Shown: positions 9,423 to 20,088 of the stretch, piece by piece
Position numbering within the stretch: position 1 is the stretch's first letter
Layout: each line of letters opens with the position of its first letter
From: Darksidea phi
Taxonomy: Eukaryota > Ascomycota > Dothideomycetes > Pleosporales > Lentitheciaceae
NCBI GenBank assembly: GCA_030770425.1
Contig: JASJFT010000016.1
Span: 364,478-428,477 of the forward strand
Direction of reading: 5' to 3'
Length of the DNA: 64,000 nucleotides
Translations under genes and position numbers: made by a program
Notes under the pieces: generated by a model
Seen by the model: the letters and a program-made list of their open reading frames with translations, nothing else
Database searches by the model: none
What the model was told of the DNA's origin: nothing

Positions 9423-12400
9423 ATGGCTGCTCCGAGCAATGGCCGGGTGAAGAAACCCAAGAAGAGTACGCCCAACGGCAACGTAAACGGTCAGTTAAAC
9501 GGCCATCTCAACGGTCACGCAGACAAGTCCAAGGCAAGCGGTCCTGTCGTGCGGTCATCCAAGAAAACACAGGCGAGGAAAACAATGGCGGCTAGTCTAA
9601 CAAGCATCTTTGCGAGGTACATTCACACCGTGCTCTATCTTCTCACCGCCGTGCTGACGCCTCACAGGTTGACAGTATGGTACCTCATCGCTACTCTGAT
9701 CTTCAGATGCCCGTCGTCTCCCTCACAATTATCTGAGACGTCGCCGCGGGTTTGCAAACCCTATCTGCAGGCCCGATCCTACGCTGCACCATATCTAGAT
9801 CCCTACTACCAAACATACGTCGCTCCCCAGGTCGACAAGGTCAAACCATACGTGGATCGCCTCGATCAGCAGGTGTACACTCCTGTCTCGGTCTTCGCAA
9901 AGGACAAGTACGCCACCTACGGCGCCCATCGGGTTGAGCAGACACAAAAGTACGCCGAGGCGGAGTGGGCCAGGACCGTGCGTCCCCAGCTCCAGAATGT
10001 CCAGAACAAGGCCAGAGGCCAATACGATCGATATCTAGGACCTCATGTCCAGAATGCACTAGATGCCGTGTCCCCGTACTATGAGCAGACCAAGGAGAGT
10101 CTCATCGAAATCTACCACCTTAGCATCCTCCCGACTTATGAAGCGGTACTACCGTATGCGCGTCAAGGCTACGCTCAAGGAAACCACATAGTAGCTCACA
10201 TCGTCTTCCCCACTGTTCGTTCAGCCCAAGAAACAACCTGGAAGTTCATCGCCCGGACTATTTGGCCTCAGTTGCGAGTCTTGTATGGCGACAACGTCGA
10301 GCCGCAGCTTGTACGTATCCAAGAACGTCTCGGACGGTACAAAGATCAGCAAAAGATTGAGTCTGCCGTTGAATCTATCCAGTCGGAAACGTAAGTCGAT
10401 CGAACCCATCAATTATCCTACTAACCACCAGCAGGACCCCCACCGCTGAAACGACCGATTTCAAATCCACAGCCACAAGCTCTCTAACTGAGAGCTCTTC
10501 AGCTACTAGCCCTGGTTCTGGCTGGGGCGTTCTCGAAGAATTCCTTGGAGCGGACTCTTCAAGCACGCCAGCTAGCGAAGCCGAAGTCAAGACTAAAGGT
10601 CCCAAGAGGCCCCAACCTACAGGCGAGGAGCTGAGAGAGAAGCTCAACGAGGACCTCCGGAACTGGCAGACCAAGTTTGCTACGGCAGCTGATAAAGGCG
10701 CAGAGGACCTAGAGACGCGAGTCGCTGAGATCACCAAGCGCCAAGTCGAGAACGGTATCGACGGTCACGGTGCCGCGTTGATCGTTCAGCTTGAAGAGAC
10801 AGCCGAATCCACTGTTGCCAACTTTAAGAGCTTCATCAAACAAACCGTCCAATCATTGCCTGACGATGCAGCTGAAGAAGATCTGGAGTCGGCATACGAG
10901 AAATGCGTCGCCAAGACTCGCGAGCTAGGGCTTGCCGTGAAAGAGAAAGCGCAGGCTGTGCGAAGCTGGAAAGCCACGTACGACCACGAGACAGACTCTC
11001 TCGTTCGAGCTGCAGTCCAAAGCACGGTCGAAGTCCTTGAGAAGGTCTATGGTCTGGGCCTGCAGGAAGTTGGTATGCGTTGGGCTTGGCTAGACGGTGT
11101 GACCTACAAAGATTGGCAGAACTACCACAAGCTAAGACATACCTTGACAGAGTGGCAAGCAGAGGTCGAAGCTGTTGGGTCAAGACACGAAGGACTGAAG
11201 ATTGCGCACGATGCAGCCATGAAACTTGAAGATAAGGCTATGTCTATTGCCTCAACCATGGTCAACGAGCTTGTCCGACTGAAGGATGTCTCCAAATGGA
11301 AGATATGGGCCGAGGATGCTAGCGACGATTTCTCGGATAAGAAAGTTCCGGCTAGGGCCTACAAGGCTGCACAACAGGCTATGCAGAACGCCCAAGACGC
11401 TTCTTCGAAAGCCTCCCAAGCCATCCTTGGTTCAGAGGCTCCAGCTGCTGAAAGCATCGCTTCCGGCGTCAAGCGGTCAGCAACCGATGCCGCGTCGAAA
11501 CTCTCTGATACTATCCTCGGCTCTGAGACGCCCGCCAGTGAGAGCCTCGCATCCGCGGTGAAATCCCAAGCTTCACAAGCGTCTTCCGTGGCTTCTGAGG
11601 CTATTGAAGCAGGCGAGGCAGCAGTCAGCGAGACCATAAAGGATACGGCCTCTGCGGCCTCTAAAGCACCCAAGAAGGTCTTTGGTGGTGCAATGGCACA
11701 AGTGGTTGCTGAAGCAAAGCAACCCATATTTGATGAATCTCTCGATGACGATGAAGAGACTTATTCTGAGAAGGTCAACAGTATGGTTGCAGAGGCCGAG
11801 GGTCGCGCATCTGAATTGACCCGAGCTATAAGTGAAGCACTGCTAGGCCCGACCAAGACTCAAGGCACCGTGGATTCTGTCACCTCCCTGGCTAGTGAAC
11901 AATACGCAAAGGCTCTCGCTGCTGCATCTAGCGTTCTGTATGGTACTGAGCAGCGTTCTCTCGAAAGTGCGACCAGTGTTGCGTCCGAAAAATTCGCTCG
12001 GGCTGTTACTGCGTGAGTATAGTCCTATTTTTGACGTTGCGTTGTGCAAACTAACATCAAAATAGAGCATCGTACGCTATTTACGGAACTCCTACTCCGA
12101 CTGCTGTCTTCAAGACTGTACAAGTGCAAGCCAATTCTCGTTACAACGACGCTATTAGCCTCGCAAACGAGCAGTACTCGAATGCGAAGTCACAGCTCTC
12201 CGCACTTGTGTCAGGAACGACGAAACCAGCTCATGAGACCATGTTATCGTTAATCGAGAAAGCGTACTCGGACTCTTTGGCCGCCGCGAGTGATAGGTTG
12301 CAAGTCGCCCTCCAATACACCGAATCGGTTAAGAGCTACGCAGCGGAACCCACGCAAGGATACTTTGAGTCCGTGTCATCTATTGCGTCGTCAAAGCTTG

Positions 12401-13761
12401 CTGAAGGACTCAGTGCCGCCTCCGCTCAATTCGCCTCCCAGCCTACGCCTGCGCTTGACGGAGCACGCCGGCAATACTACGAGGCCATTGGCTTAGCCCA
12501 TGCACGATACTCCGAGTTCCTAAACGCAGCCTCTAGCGCTGTCTACGGATCCGAGCAAGGTACCTTTGAATCACTTGCTTCGGTAGCATCCGCGACCGCA
12601 GCATCCCTCGCCTCACAGGCTAGCTCTGGCATTGTCGGCACTGAGACGCCTTGGGCTGAGTCTGTCGCTTCTGATATTTCAGGTTCAGCCAAGTCAGTTG
12701 CTTCAGACGCGTCCGCATCGGCTCAGTCGGCCTCATTAAAAGCTAGTGCGGTAGCTGAATCTCTGGCTTCTCAGGTCAGCTCCGGCATTATCGGCTCCGA
12801 AACACCCTGGACTGAATCGGTTGCCTCCCAAGCCAGTCAAAACTGGGATGCTCTAATTGCAAAGGCTAGCAATCAGGTCTATGGTGCACCAACCCCTTGG
12901 ACCGACTCGGTATACTCTCAGGCTGGTGCATACGCTGCTCAGGCTACAGCACAAGCTGCGGCTGTGCAGGCACTTATCTCTGAACTCGTGGTTGGTAAGG
13001 AGCCTGATTTTACCGAGAGCGTTATGAACCGCTTCTCATCTGCCTACTACACCGCCATTCCGGCTGTCGCCTCTTCGGTCAACTCTTTTGCATCCGAGAA
13101 CTACGAAGCTGCCAGCTCATACGCTGGCGAGAGCTACGAAGCCGTGACAGAATACGCGGCCGATGCTTATGCCTCTGCTTCGTCAGTCGTCAGCTCGGTC
13201 TTCACACCACCGCCCGCTATTGAGACCATTCTCAGCCAGGCGAGCGACCAACTCAGCTCTGCGGTCGCAAGCGCCTCTGTTGCCATGTACGGAACATCAA
13301 AAGGAACCATCGAGCAAGCTAGCGAGTCTGTTGCAAGCGCTTACTCCTCTGTCCAATCTCAAGCCAGCGTAGCCATCTACGGCACCCAACAAGCTCAGGA
13401 TAGCTTCTTGGCCGTAGCAAACAGCGCCCAAGCTGCTATCAGTGAGGCCGTCTTCGGTACTCCCACGGCTACCGGGTATGCTGGGTCGGTTACCAGTGGT
13501 GCGGGCAGCGTTTACAGCTCGATCTCCTCTGTGGCCAGCGAAAAGGCGGCCGATGCAGCGTCTGCCGTCAATTCAGCTATCTATGGTCCAGAGCAAGGCG
13601 CGGTGGAGAGCGCGAGCAGCAGGTTACTAGCTGCTGTTGAGGCTGCCAACTCACAAATCAGTGAGCTGTATGCTGCTGCTTCAAAGAGTGCAGGGGACGC
13701 GGCTAGTATTGCAGGCAGCGCTGCTACAGCGGCGACGCAACGTGTGAAGGACGAGTTGTAA
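9423..13761 (+). CDS. Large Ala/Ser-rich amphipathic-repeat protein with N-terminal hydrophobic segment
   Basis: Four exons join in frame: 9423-9616, 9668-10390, 10435-12012 and 12066-13761, giving 1,396 residues. All three introns are short (51, 44 and 53 bp) with GT..AG ends and CTGAC or CTAAC branch sites. The N-terminus has an Asn/Gly/His-rich tail, then a hydrophobic segment (LTVWYLIATLIF, about residue 66). Next comes a Tyr/Pro/Gln-rich region with repeated YV.P.V..YV motifs, then about 130 residues of charged coiled coil. The C-terminal half is a degenerate repeat of 30-40 residues: amphipathic Ala/Ser helix broken by motifs such as VYGAPTPWTDSV, IIGSETPWTESV and VLYGTEQRSLESA. I recall relatives in other fungi labelled 'transcription factor hoxa13', but no homeodomain is visible and that name is probably an old misannotation. 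Membrane or lipid-droplet binding through the helices is my inference. Function unknown. Confidence 0.85.
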
Positions 13762-14595
13762 ATTCGCCTTGAGTGAGATGCGCGCTAAACACAGGATTCC
13801 ACAGAGAAGTTGGACATCCAACATGGACCTATCCGGAACGACACCAATTCCCACAACTCGAAATTATTACAAAATCCACCGCTGCGATCTTCCTCGCGCA
13901 TAACGCCACTACAATCCATGTACAAGTACTCATTTCCCCCCAAAGCCCCCCAATTCATCTATCTTCAAAGCCGATCCTTCCCCGCAAGCGTCCTTTTCAC
14001 TTTTGGCGGTCCATATCTATTCCATTCCCATATAGTCACTGAAGCTTTTCCATTGCAGCTTTCAAGGGTTGTTTCGGTTCCAGTTGAGCTGGATCAGGGT
14101 GGGAAGGGAAACGAGATGAGCCGAGACGAACGTAATGAAAACTACCGTGTATGATCTTAGTCCTGTACCTTTTCAGTCCGTAGAGATGACTTCGCTTAGC
14201 CTAGTGCGATCAAGCTTGCCTAGTGAAAAATTATACCCTTTTGATTCTACGATACGAGCGGCTTTTTGAAAGGTCCGGGGAGGCTGTTTTGACGATCTTA
14301 TTTGGCACTATCCGCAAAACACATGACTAGTGTCCCCATGCAACGGGGAAAAGTAGTCAAGTGGTAGTGTTTGTTCATTCGTTGATTGTGTTTATTCTAC
14401 ATACAGTCCGTGAAGACATGCTAATCCATTGGTTTCCTTCCCGTTCATTGGTATCCATCGCCGTTGTACACTGTACAGTCTCGATGCCACGCTATCAAAG
14501 CAGAAGCAAACTCATACGCCCGCTCATACGCCCGCTCATAACGCCCGCTCATAACGCCGAAAGAAATGCAGTCTAGTAAACTATCGACAAGTAGC
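13762..14595. other. Convergent intergenic region
   Basis: About 0.83 kb between two convergent stop codons, expected to hold both 3' UTRs. It contains a short minisatellite (listed separately) close to the end of the minus-strand gene. Small open frames here show no protein-like character. Confidence 0.5.
14511..14559. repeat. Minisatellite, 12-13 bp unit
   Basis: Four head-to-tail copies of CTCATACGCCCG or CTCATAACGCCCG lie just past the stop codon of the minus-strand membrane protein gene, so they are in its 3' UTR or just beyond. The first two units have 12 bp and the next two gain an A. This pattern fits recent slippage. Confidence 0.85.
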
Positions 14596-16107
14596 TCAAG
14601 CATCGCTATCGCTCAAAGAATCCCTCCTAACTGTCCTCACGCCACCCCGTCTATAACCAGCCATGACATCTCTCTGCTGCCTGCGAGCATGGCTCGGTCC
14701 GCCAACCTGACTGATACTCTCACTCACACCTACGCTACCCGCGGAGCTCAATCCAGGGATATGGCACGGATAGCTAATCGTCCCCTGAACATCACCGTTC
14801 GCAGCCGTGAAGATGTCTGAGGCGGCGGCAGATTGGCGAGAACTGCGGTGTTGCTTACGAGGAGATTCAGAGCTGGGTCGGGAACCCGTGGGGCGGGTGC
14901 GAGATTCGCGGGCCCGAGATTGATTGCGGGAGCGGGAGGGGTGTGCGGAGGGGTCGGCGTTGGGGCGGTAGTCGGAGTAGTAGGATGATTCGGGGATGCC
15001 TTCGGAGGGGGCGGTGCGAGATTGAGAGGGAGTGTCGGTATAGACGCCAGTATAGACTGTTTGATCGTCGCCCGTGACGAAGGAATAGGCTGCTGAAGGG
15101 GGTGCACGACGAGGTGCTGATGGGCCAGGAGCTTCTGAGGGGGCAGTATATTCGGTCATAGGCGCGGTGTACTCAGTCATGGCAGGCGCTTCAGACGGCG
15201 TTGCTTCGGTTTCGGCGCGACGAGACTTCTTCGCCTTCTTCTGGTCTGCCTTGTCTTTCTTTAGGGCGGCTTTCTCGGCTTCCTTTTGGGCTTTTGCGTT
15301 GGCGGCGGCGGTCTTGAGAGCTTCCTTTTCAGCGAGCTTGGCTTTCTTCATACGTTCCTTAGCGCGGCGTTCCTTGTCTTTGGCTTCTTGCTTCTTGTCC
15401 TTAGACTTCTCCTTGTCCTTAACGAGAGGGCGCGAAGAGACATTGGAGCCGAGTTCGGAGGGTTGGGAAGCGTAGTCGGAGTACATGCCATCGGCCTCCC
15501 GATTGATGCCACCGACGCGGGCAGGACGCTCTTGACGGTACTCACGGAGCTCGGGGTCGCGGTGATCGTTGTCGTGTTTGGGACGACTACGCTTCTTCTT
15601 GTCGTCATGCTTGCCATCACCTCCTCGAATACCAAAGGCACGGCGTCCCTTGCCTTCTTCAGCCTCTCGCATCTCGCTGAAGTCGGCACTTGTGCCCGTC
15701 TCGTCGGTGTATCCCACGCTGCTCTCGGCGCCGTAGCTACCACCGTGCACGACACTACCTCCGCCGAGTCTCGTACTCTTGGTAGCATTGCTCAACGTTT
15801 TTCCATCCGGTCCCTTCCGCCTCAGCACAGTCGACTTGTAATCCTCCCAGTCATTCTCTCTCCATTTGAAGCCGCCGTTCTTAGCCCAGAAGAAGAACCA
15901 CAGTGCTCCAAGCGTCATGCTCAGCCCAATCAAGGCGAACGCTGCCTGAACTCCCACATTGTTGAAGGATTGAGGAGGTTTCGTGCCCTCGGCAGGGTTG
16001 ATGGCATACGCAGCGCGCTTGGCCAGGTGCAGGTCGCGGACCGCCATGGGCGAGAGGGCACGCAAGTCGGAGGCGATGGTGAGCGGGTTAAGTGGTGAGG
16101 GCGCCAT
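14596..16107 (-). CDS. Single-pass membrane protein with long basic, disordered C-terminal tail
   Basis: An uninterrupted minus-strand frame codes for 503 residues. A Ser/Pro and Ala-rich N-terminal part is followed by one strong membrane helix (VQAAFALIGLSMTLGALWFF, about residues 53-72) and a short conserved-looking stretch FKWRENDWEDYKSTVLRRKG. The rest is highly charged: a Lys/Asp/Arg-rich part, an Ala/Lys/Glu coiled-coil-like segment at about residues 230-300 with many KEA and KAEK steps, a Ser/Thr/Pro tail and a short C-terminal block SYPCHIPGLSS..GGPSHARRQQR. The positive-inside rule puts the tail in the cytosol. The architecture is common in filamentous fungi but I do not recognise a named family. 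The ATG at 16107 is the first in frame after the divergent spacer. Confidence 0.8.
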   Translation of the reverse strand: MAPSPLNPLTIASDLRALSPMAVRDLHLAKRAAYAINPAEGTKPPQSFNNVGVQAAFALIGLSMTLGALWFFFWAKNGGFKWRENDWEDYKSTVLRRKGPDGKTLSNATKSTRLGGGSVVHGGSYGAESSVGYTDETGTSADFSEMREAEEGKGRRAFGIRGGDGKHDDKKKRSRPKHDNDHRDPELREYRQERPARVGGINREADGMYSDYASQPSELGSNVSSRPLVKDKEKSKDKKQEAKDKERRAKERMKKAKLAEKEALKTAAANAKAQKEAEKAALKKDKADQKKAKKSRRAETEATPSEAPAMTEYTAPMTEYTAPSEAPGPSAPRRAPPSAAYSFVTGDDQTVYTGVYTDTPSQSRTAPSEGIPESSYYSDYRPNADPSAHPSRSRNQSRARESRTRPTGSRPSSESPRKQHRSSRQSAAASDIFTAANGDVQGTISYPCHIPGLSSAGSVGVSESISQVGGPSHARRQQRDVMAGYRRGGVRTVRRDSLSDSDA

Positions 16108-17498
16108 AGTGGGCGATTGACGATGAGAGGAAACGGCAGCGAATGTTCAACTGTCAATTTCGTCAGGAGTGTATTCTGTATTGATGGGGTTTGTGTTGGG
16201 GAAGAGGGAAACTGAGCGGTTGCTCCCAATTGTTCTGGTTGCTAGGTGTGGCTGGTGAAGAAATGAGGAGGTTGACGGGAGGCTGGGAGCGTGACGCAAC
16301 CTCCCAAACAAACCGCTGGCGGGGAAACCGCGACCGCGCACGGTCCTTGCGGCCTCATCGCTCTTTGCGACCCCAACAAGATACTTTACAGAGCAGCGCC
16401 GACAATGCTTCCAGAACATTTCGAAGCGAGCGCTCCCTATATCTCGATTGCTTGCGGAAAGTCTAAACCCGTTAAGCGAACAAGATACCTTCGCAACCAG
16501 TATCATGTTTTTAGCTTCGACGCGGAAATTGGAACAGAGATGCAGGCAGAGCATGATAGGAATATTGCTTTGACCGGAAGTCATTCTTTGTGGGCATGTA
16601 CGTGTCTGCTAACTGATCTTACAAGTCCGAACACCCCAATTTTTCCCTTTATCAACACGTGATGTCCCAGCCTCCAATCATGGATTCTCAGATGGTGGAT
16701 GTCATCTACGGGTTTATGCAATCCGCTTGGACCGCTTTGTCACCAGTAGTTGACGCAAAATGAAAGAGCTCGAGCACGTAATAGCACGGCGATCGGTGCA
16801 CGAAGGCGCTGCTAAAACGATGTATACCACGAACCCAGCGACTAACATGCAGGATGACTAGCGGCTAGAGAGTCCACATGTCGACCCAATCGCCCGGGCG
16901 CAGGGCGCTCAATCGGACACTCTTTTTTTGGCATTCTTCAATATGTAAAGTATGTAGAAAATGGGTATAGCGTGAGCATTTAGTGGCGTTCGGGAAAACC
17001 CTCGGGCTCGCCCGTTCATGGGAGGGCCTTGTACCTAAGTCGCCGATCAATAACCACCGTAGAACATCAGACTGACCACCGAACTTCTTGTCCGATCGTC
17101 CAACACCCAACCAACGGAGGTGGTACTACTGTACGGGTAATCTTGACCAGGGTAAGATTCAAGATTAACCCCTGCCTAGCAGTTTATGCCGGCACTCTAA
17201 CGTTAACTCCCGGCTGGCACCACAAATTAATCACTTCATTAAAACCATCCACTCCTTCAGATGGTCACGTTCTAGCTGGTTCCTCCCGTCACACGAGGAA
17301 ATCAAGCCATGGAAGTCTACAATCTCAACGGTGGCGACGATTGCCGAGACATCTTTATGGCCCTGCACGGCTGAATCTGCCAGTTGATACGGCATCAGTC
17401 CGGCAGTATCATTCCGCTCCTTGGTTTAAGAAGTCAGTAGGATACCCGCATTGTGCATCATCGCATTCGCTTCGAAATTTCACGCAAAGGTCTTCGCC
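16108..17498. promoter_or_regulatory. Divergent intergenic region
   Basis: These 1.4 kb separate the divergently transcribed membrane protein gene and DUF1996 gene and must hold both promoters. I looked for coding frames, tRNAs and repeats and saw none that I can support. A pyrimidine-rich stretch lies upstream of 17499. Confidence 0.45.
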
Positions 17499-18697
17499 AT
17501 GTTTTGGAACGCTCTCGCCGCCGGCGCCCTTCTGGGACAGTCTGTCTCTGCACAGAACATGCTTCGTTTTGCATGCTCGCAGCTCACCATCGAGCGTGCT
17601 GACCCTCTCGTTAGTCCTGGACTGGCTCCTGCCCCTCACACTCAGTATGCAATCCTCGAGTATGAACACTACTTCTGAGGCACTTGCTAACTGTACCTCC
17701 AACTTTTAGTCAGATTATTGGTGGCAACTCCTTCAATCTTACGGTTAGTACACACGAGTTTCGTTGACGAGTATTACTAACACGGCTCAGATGGAACCGG
17801 GCACTTTCGATCCGCCCAAGAGATCCACCTGCACATCGTGCACCTATTCAGAGGACTTCTCCAACTACTGGACCGCCTCTCTGTACTTCAAGTCGCCTGA
17901 AAACGGCACATTCCAGCGCGTCCCCCAGTTCGCCAATATCGGACTCCAGCAAGATGGCGGGATGACCGTGTACTACATGCCCTACAGCGCCGTAAACGGG
18001 AAAATGACGGCGTTCAAACCCGGCTTCCGCATGCTGGCTGGAGATCCCATGTCCAAGAAGAATAATAGGGTTTCAATCTGTCATCGCTGCCTCGGAAACG
18101 GCGAGGGTTTCGCTCCCTGCGATAACAAAGACACTGGGGAGCTCCCGACCAAGTACTGCCCGAAAGGCATCCGAGCGACCATCATCTTCCCGTCATGCTG
18201 GGATGGAGTCAATCTTGATTCACCGGATCACAAGAGTCACGTTGCCTACTCCAATGGCGGTGGCCTCGGTACACCAAGGTGCCCTGCTTCGCACCCTGTT
18301 TCCATTCCTCAGGTCATGTACGAGGTCATGTGGGACACTGGAAAGTACAAGAATGACGCTTGGTACAAGAACGGCAAGCAGCCTTTCGTCTACAGCTTCG
18401 GCGACGGGTAAGTCCTATAACCACCCCTACATATAGATTATGAAACGACTGACTTCATGAAGAACTGGATACGGCCAACACGGAGATTACCTCTTCGGAT
18501 GGAAAGACGACTCTCTGCAGAAGGCCATGGACGCTCTACCCACCGGCAAGTGCGCCAACGCCAACTGCAGCGTTCTTAAGATCCAGTCCGCCAAGGATGC
18601 GATGGCTTGCAAGAAGAAGCAACAGGTCGTTGAAGATGTTGGTGCTAACGGAGCATGGCTTAAGGAGCTTCCGGGAGGCGTTCCAGTCACTTATTAA
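17499..18697 (+). CDS. Secreted DUF1996 family protein
   Basis: Four exons (17499-17644, 17710-17743, 17791-18407, 18463-18697) join to 343 residues. The second exon is only 34 bp. Intron donors are GTATGC, GTTAGT and GTAAGT, with CTAAC-type branches. The N-terminus [18 protein letters not shown] is a signal peptide. The mature part starts [20 protein letters not shown] and continues [18 protein letters not shown], then the Cys-pair region [20 protein letters not shown] and the later [21 protein letters not shown]. These are the hallmark blocks of DUF1996 (residues about 40-270). Conserved His, Asp and Cys residues suggest a metal- or sugar-binding secreted enzyme, but no activity is established for the family as far as I know. 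A short Cys-containing C-terminal extension follows the domain. Confidence 0.93.
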
Positions 18698-20088
18698 GCT
18701 GAAGTCTTAATTGGCGTCAGATTCAGTGGAGTTGGAGTCATTCTTTTGTGTAACCTGTTCAGAGCTACTTTTTCTGCTATGTTGTACTTATCCTAATAGC
18801 CTTTAATAGATAACACTAGCTAAAGCTGATTTGATCACTATCTTGGCCTTGAATATGCGAATATCGTGAATGTTTGATGTTTTACTCGCCACGCTCGCTA
18901 TATTAATGACCGCGAACAGGGATCCCACACTCAAACCCAAGCCAACACTTTACGCCGAAATACCTTATTTCGAATAAGCTCTCGGAGCATCCGCCGATCC
19001 CATCAAAATCAATATACAATCTATCGGCATGATGATGCACGTGTGTACAAGCCTTTTCGTTCCATCAACCCCTTGCTCATCTCGTCATACTCTCTGGACT
19101 TTCTAGCTGCAAAGCTCCCGTCCTTTGGGATGATGCTAAGATCTAGCCAAGGCCTCAAGAGCCGGAAGTTCCTAACGTGATCACAAGGCAGAGCACGTCT
19201 TCTACCGCGATGAGGGGATAGGGGCGAGTAATGCATTATGTGTGAATGGACAGCTTGCGATATGGAGGTCATGTGCCGGTATATCTATCCGCGCAGTGCC
19301 CCATGTTCGCGCCCAACCACCCGGGCGGTGGTCCATACTACCTTCCGGTTTGGCGGTGCGGGTGGGGGCGAGACCTAGATGATTTCAAAGCAAGGAAAGG
19401 TGATATCGAGGGGAAAGATTAGTAAGGCGGCGTGAAGGCTGGAATGTTGGGTAGTTGTAGAAAGGTATGTATTGATAAGCTCAACAGTCGAGATGGCGGT
19501 TTAGTACATTTTTAGATCTCCGTAGGCTGATAGATGAATGGGAAGGACGAAGGACTATCGCAGGTATTGCTGCTTGAGTGAACAGAGAAGTATCGATGAG
19601 AAGAGAGGGCCGATGTTAACGTCCGGTGATCTCAGCCGTTACCATAAGGGTTACTTGCAGTGCCAACATCTCTTTCAGCAAAGTAAAAGAGAAGAAAAGC
19701 TTAATGTGCGCACCGTCCAAGCTTTCATCGCGTGATGGTGCACAGAAACACTGGTTCCGTCCACCTCTTTGTGCTACACAATCGCCTGAGGCTCAAACGC
19801 GGTTCTTTGACCCAACCTCAAGGTACCGCATATTCCCGCACTACATGTCTGACCCTAAAAGCAAAAAAGGCACACTTGAAATGGATACTCTACTAGCCTA
19901 CCGCGATAATAGACTCTGATGGTATGTTTTACCGTGGTTAAAGAAGACATTTGGCGTGGAAGGCTGCTAGATATGATCACAGCAAATGGAACCATGTTGA
20001 TTTTCATTTTGCTTCCATACATGCATCTACAATCGTTTGATGTAAAAGGGTAGTAATTATACTGTTACCTGAAGCCGCCTGTCCACAA
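18698..20088. other. Convergent intergenic region
   Basis: About 1.4 kb between the stop codons of the DUF1996 gene (plus) and MCC-alpha (minus). It is long for a convergent spacer in this window. Open frames of 65-97 codons occur on both strands, but none has protein-like composition. I see no tRNA, repeat or transposon end. Confidence 0.45.
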
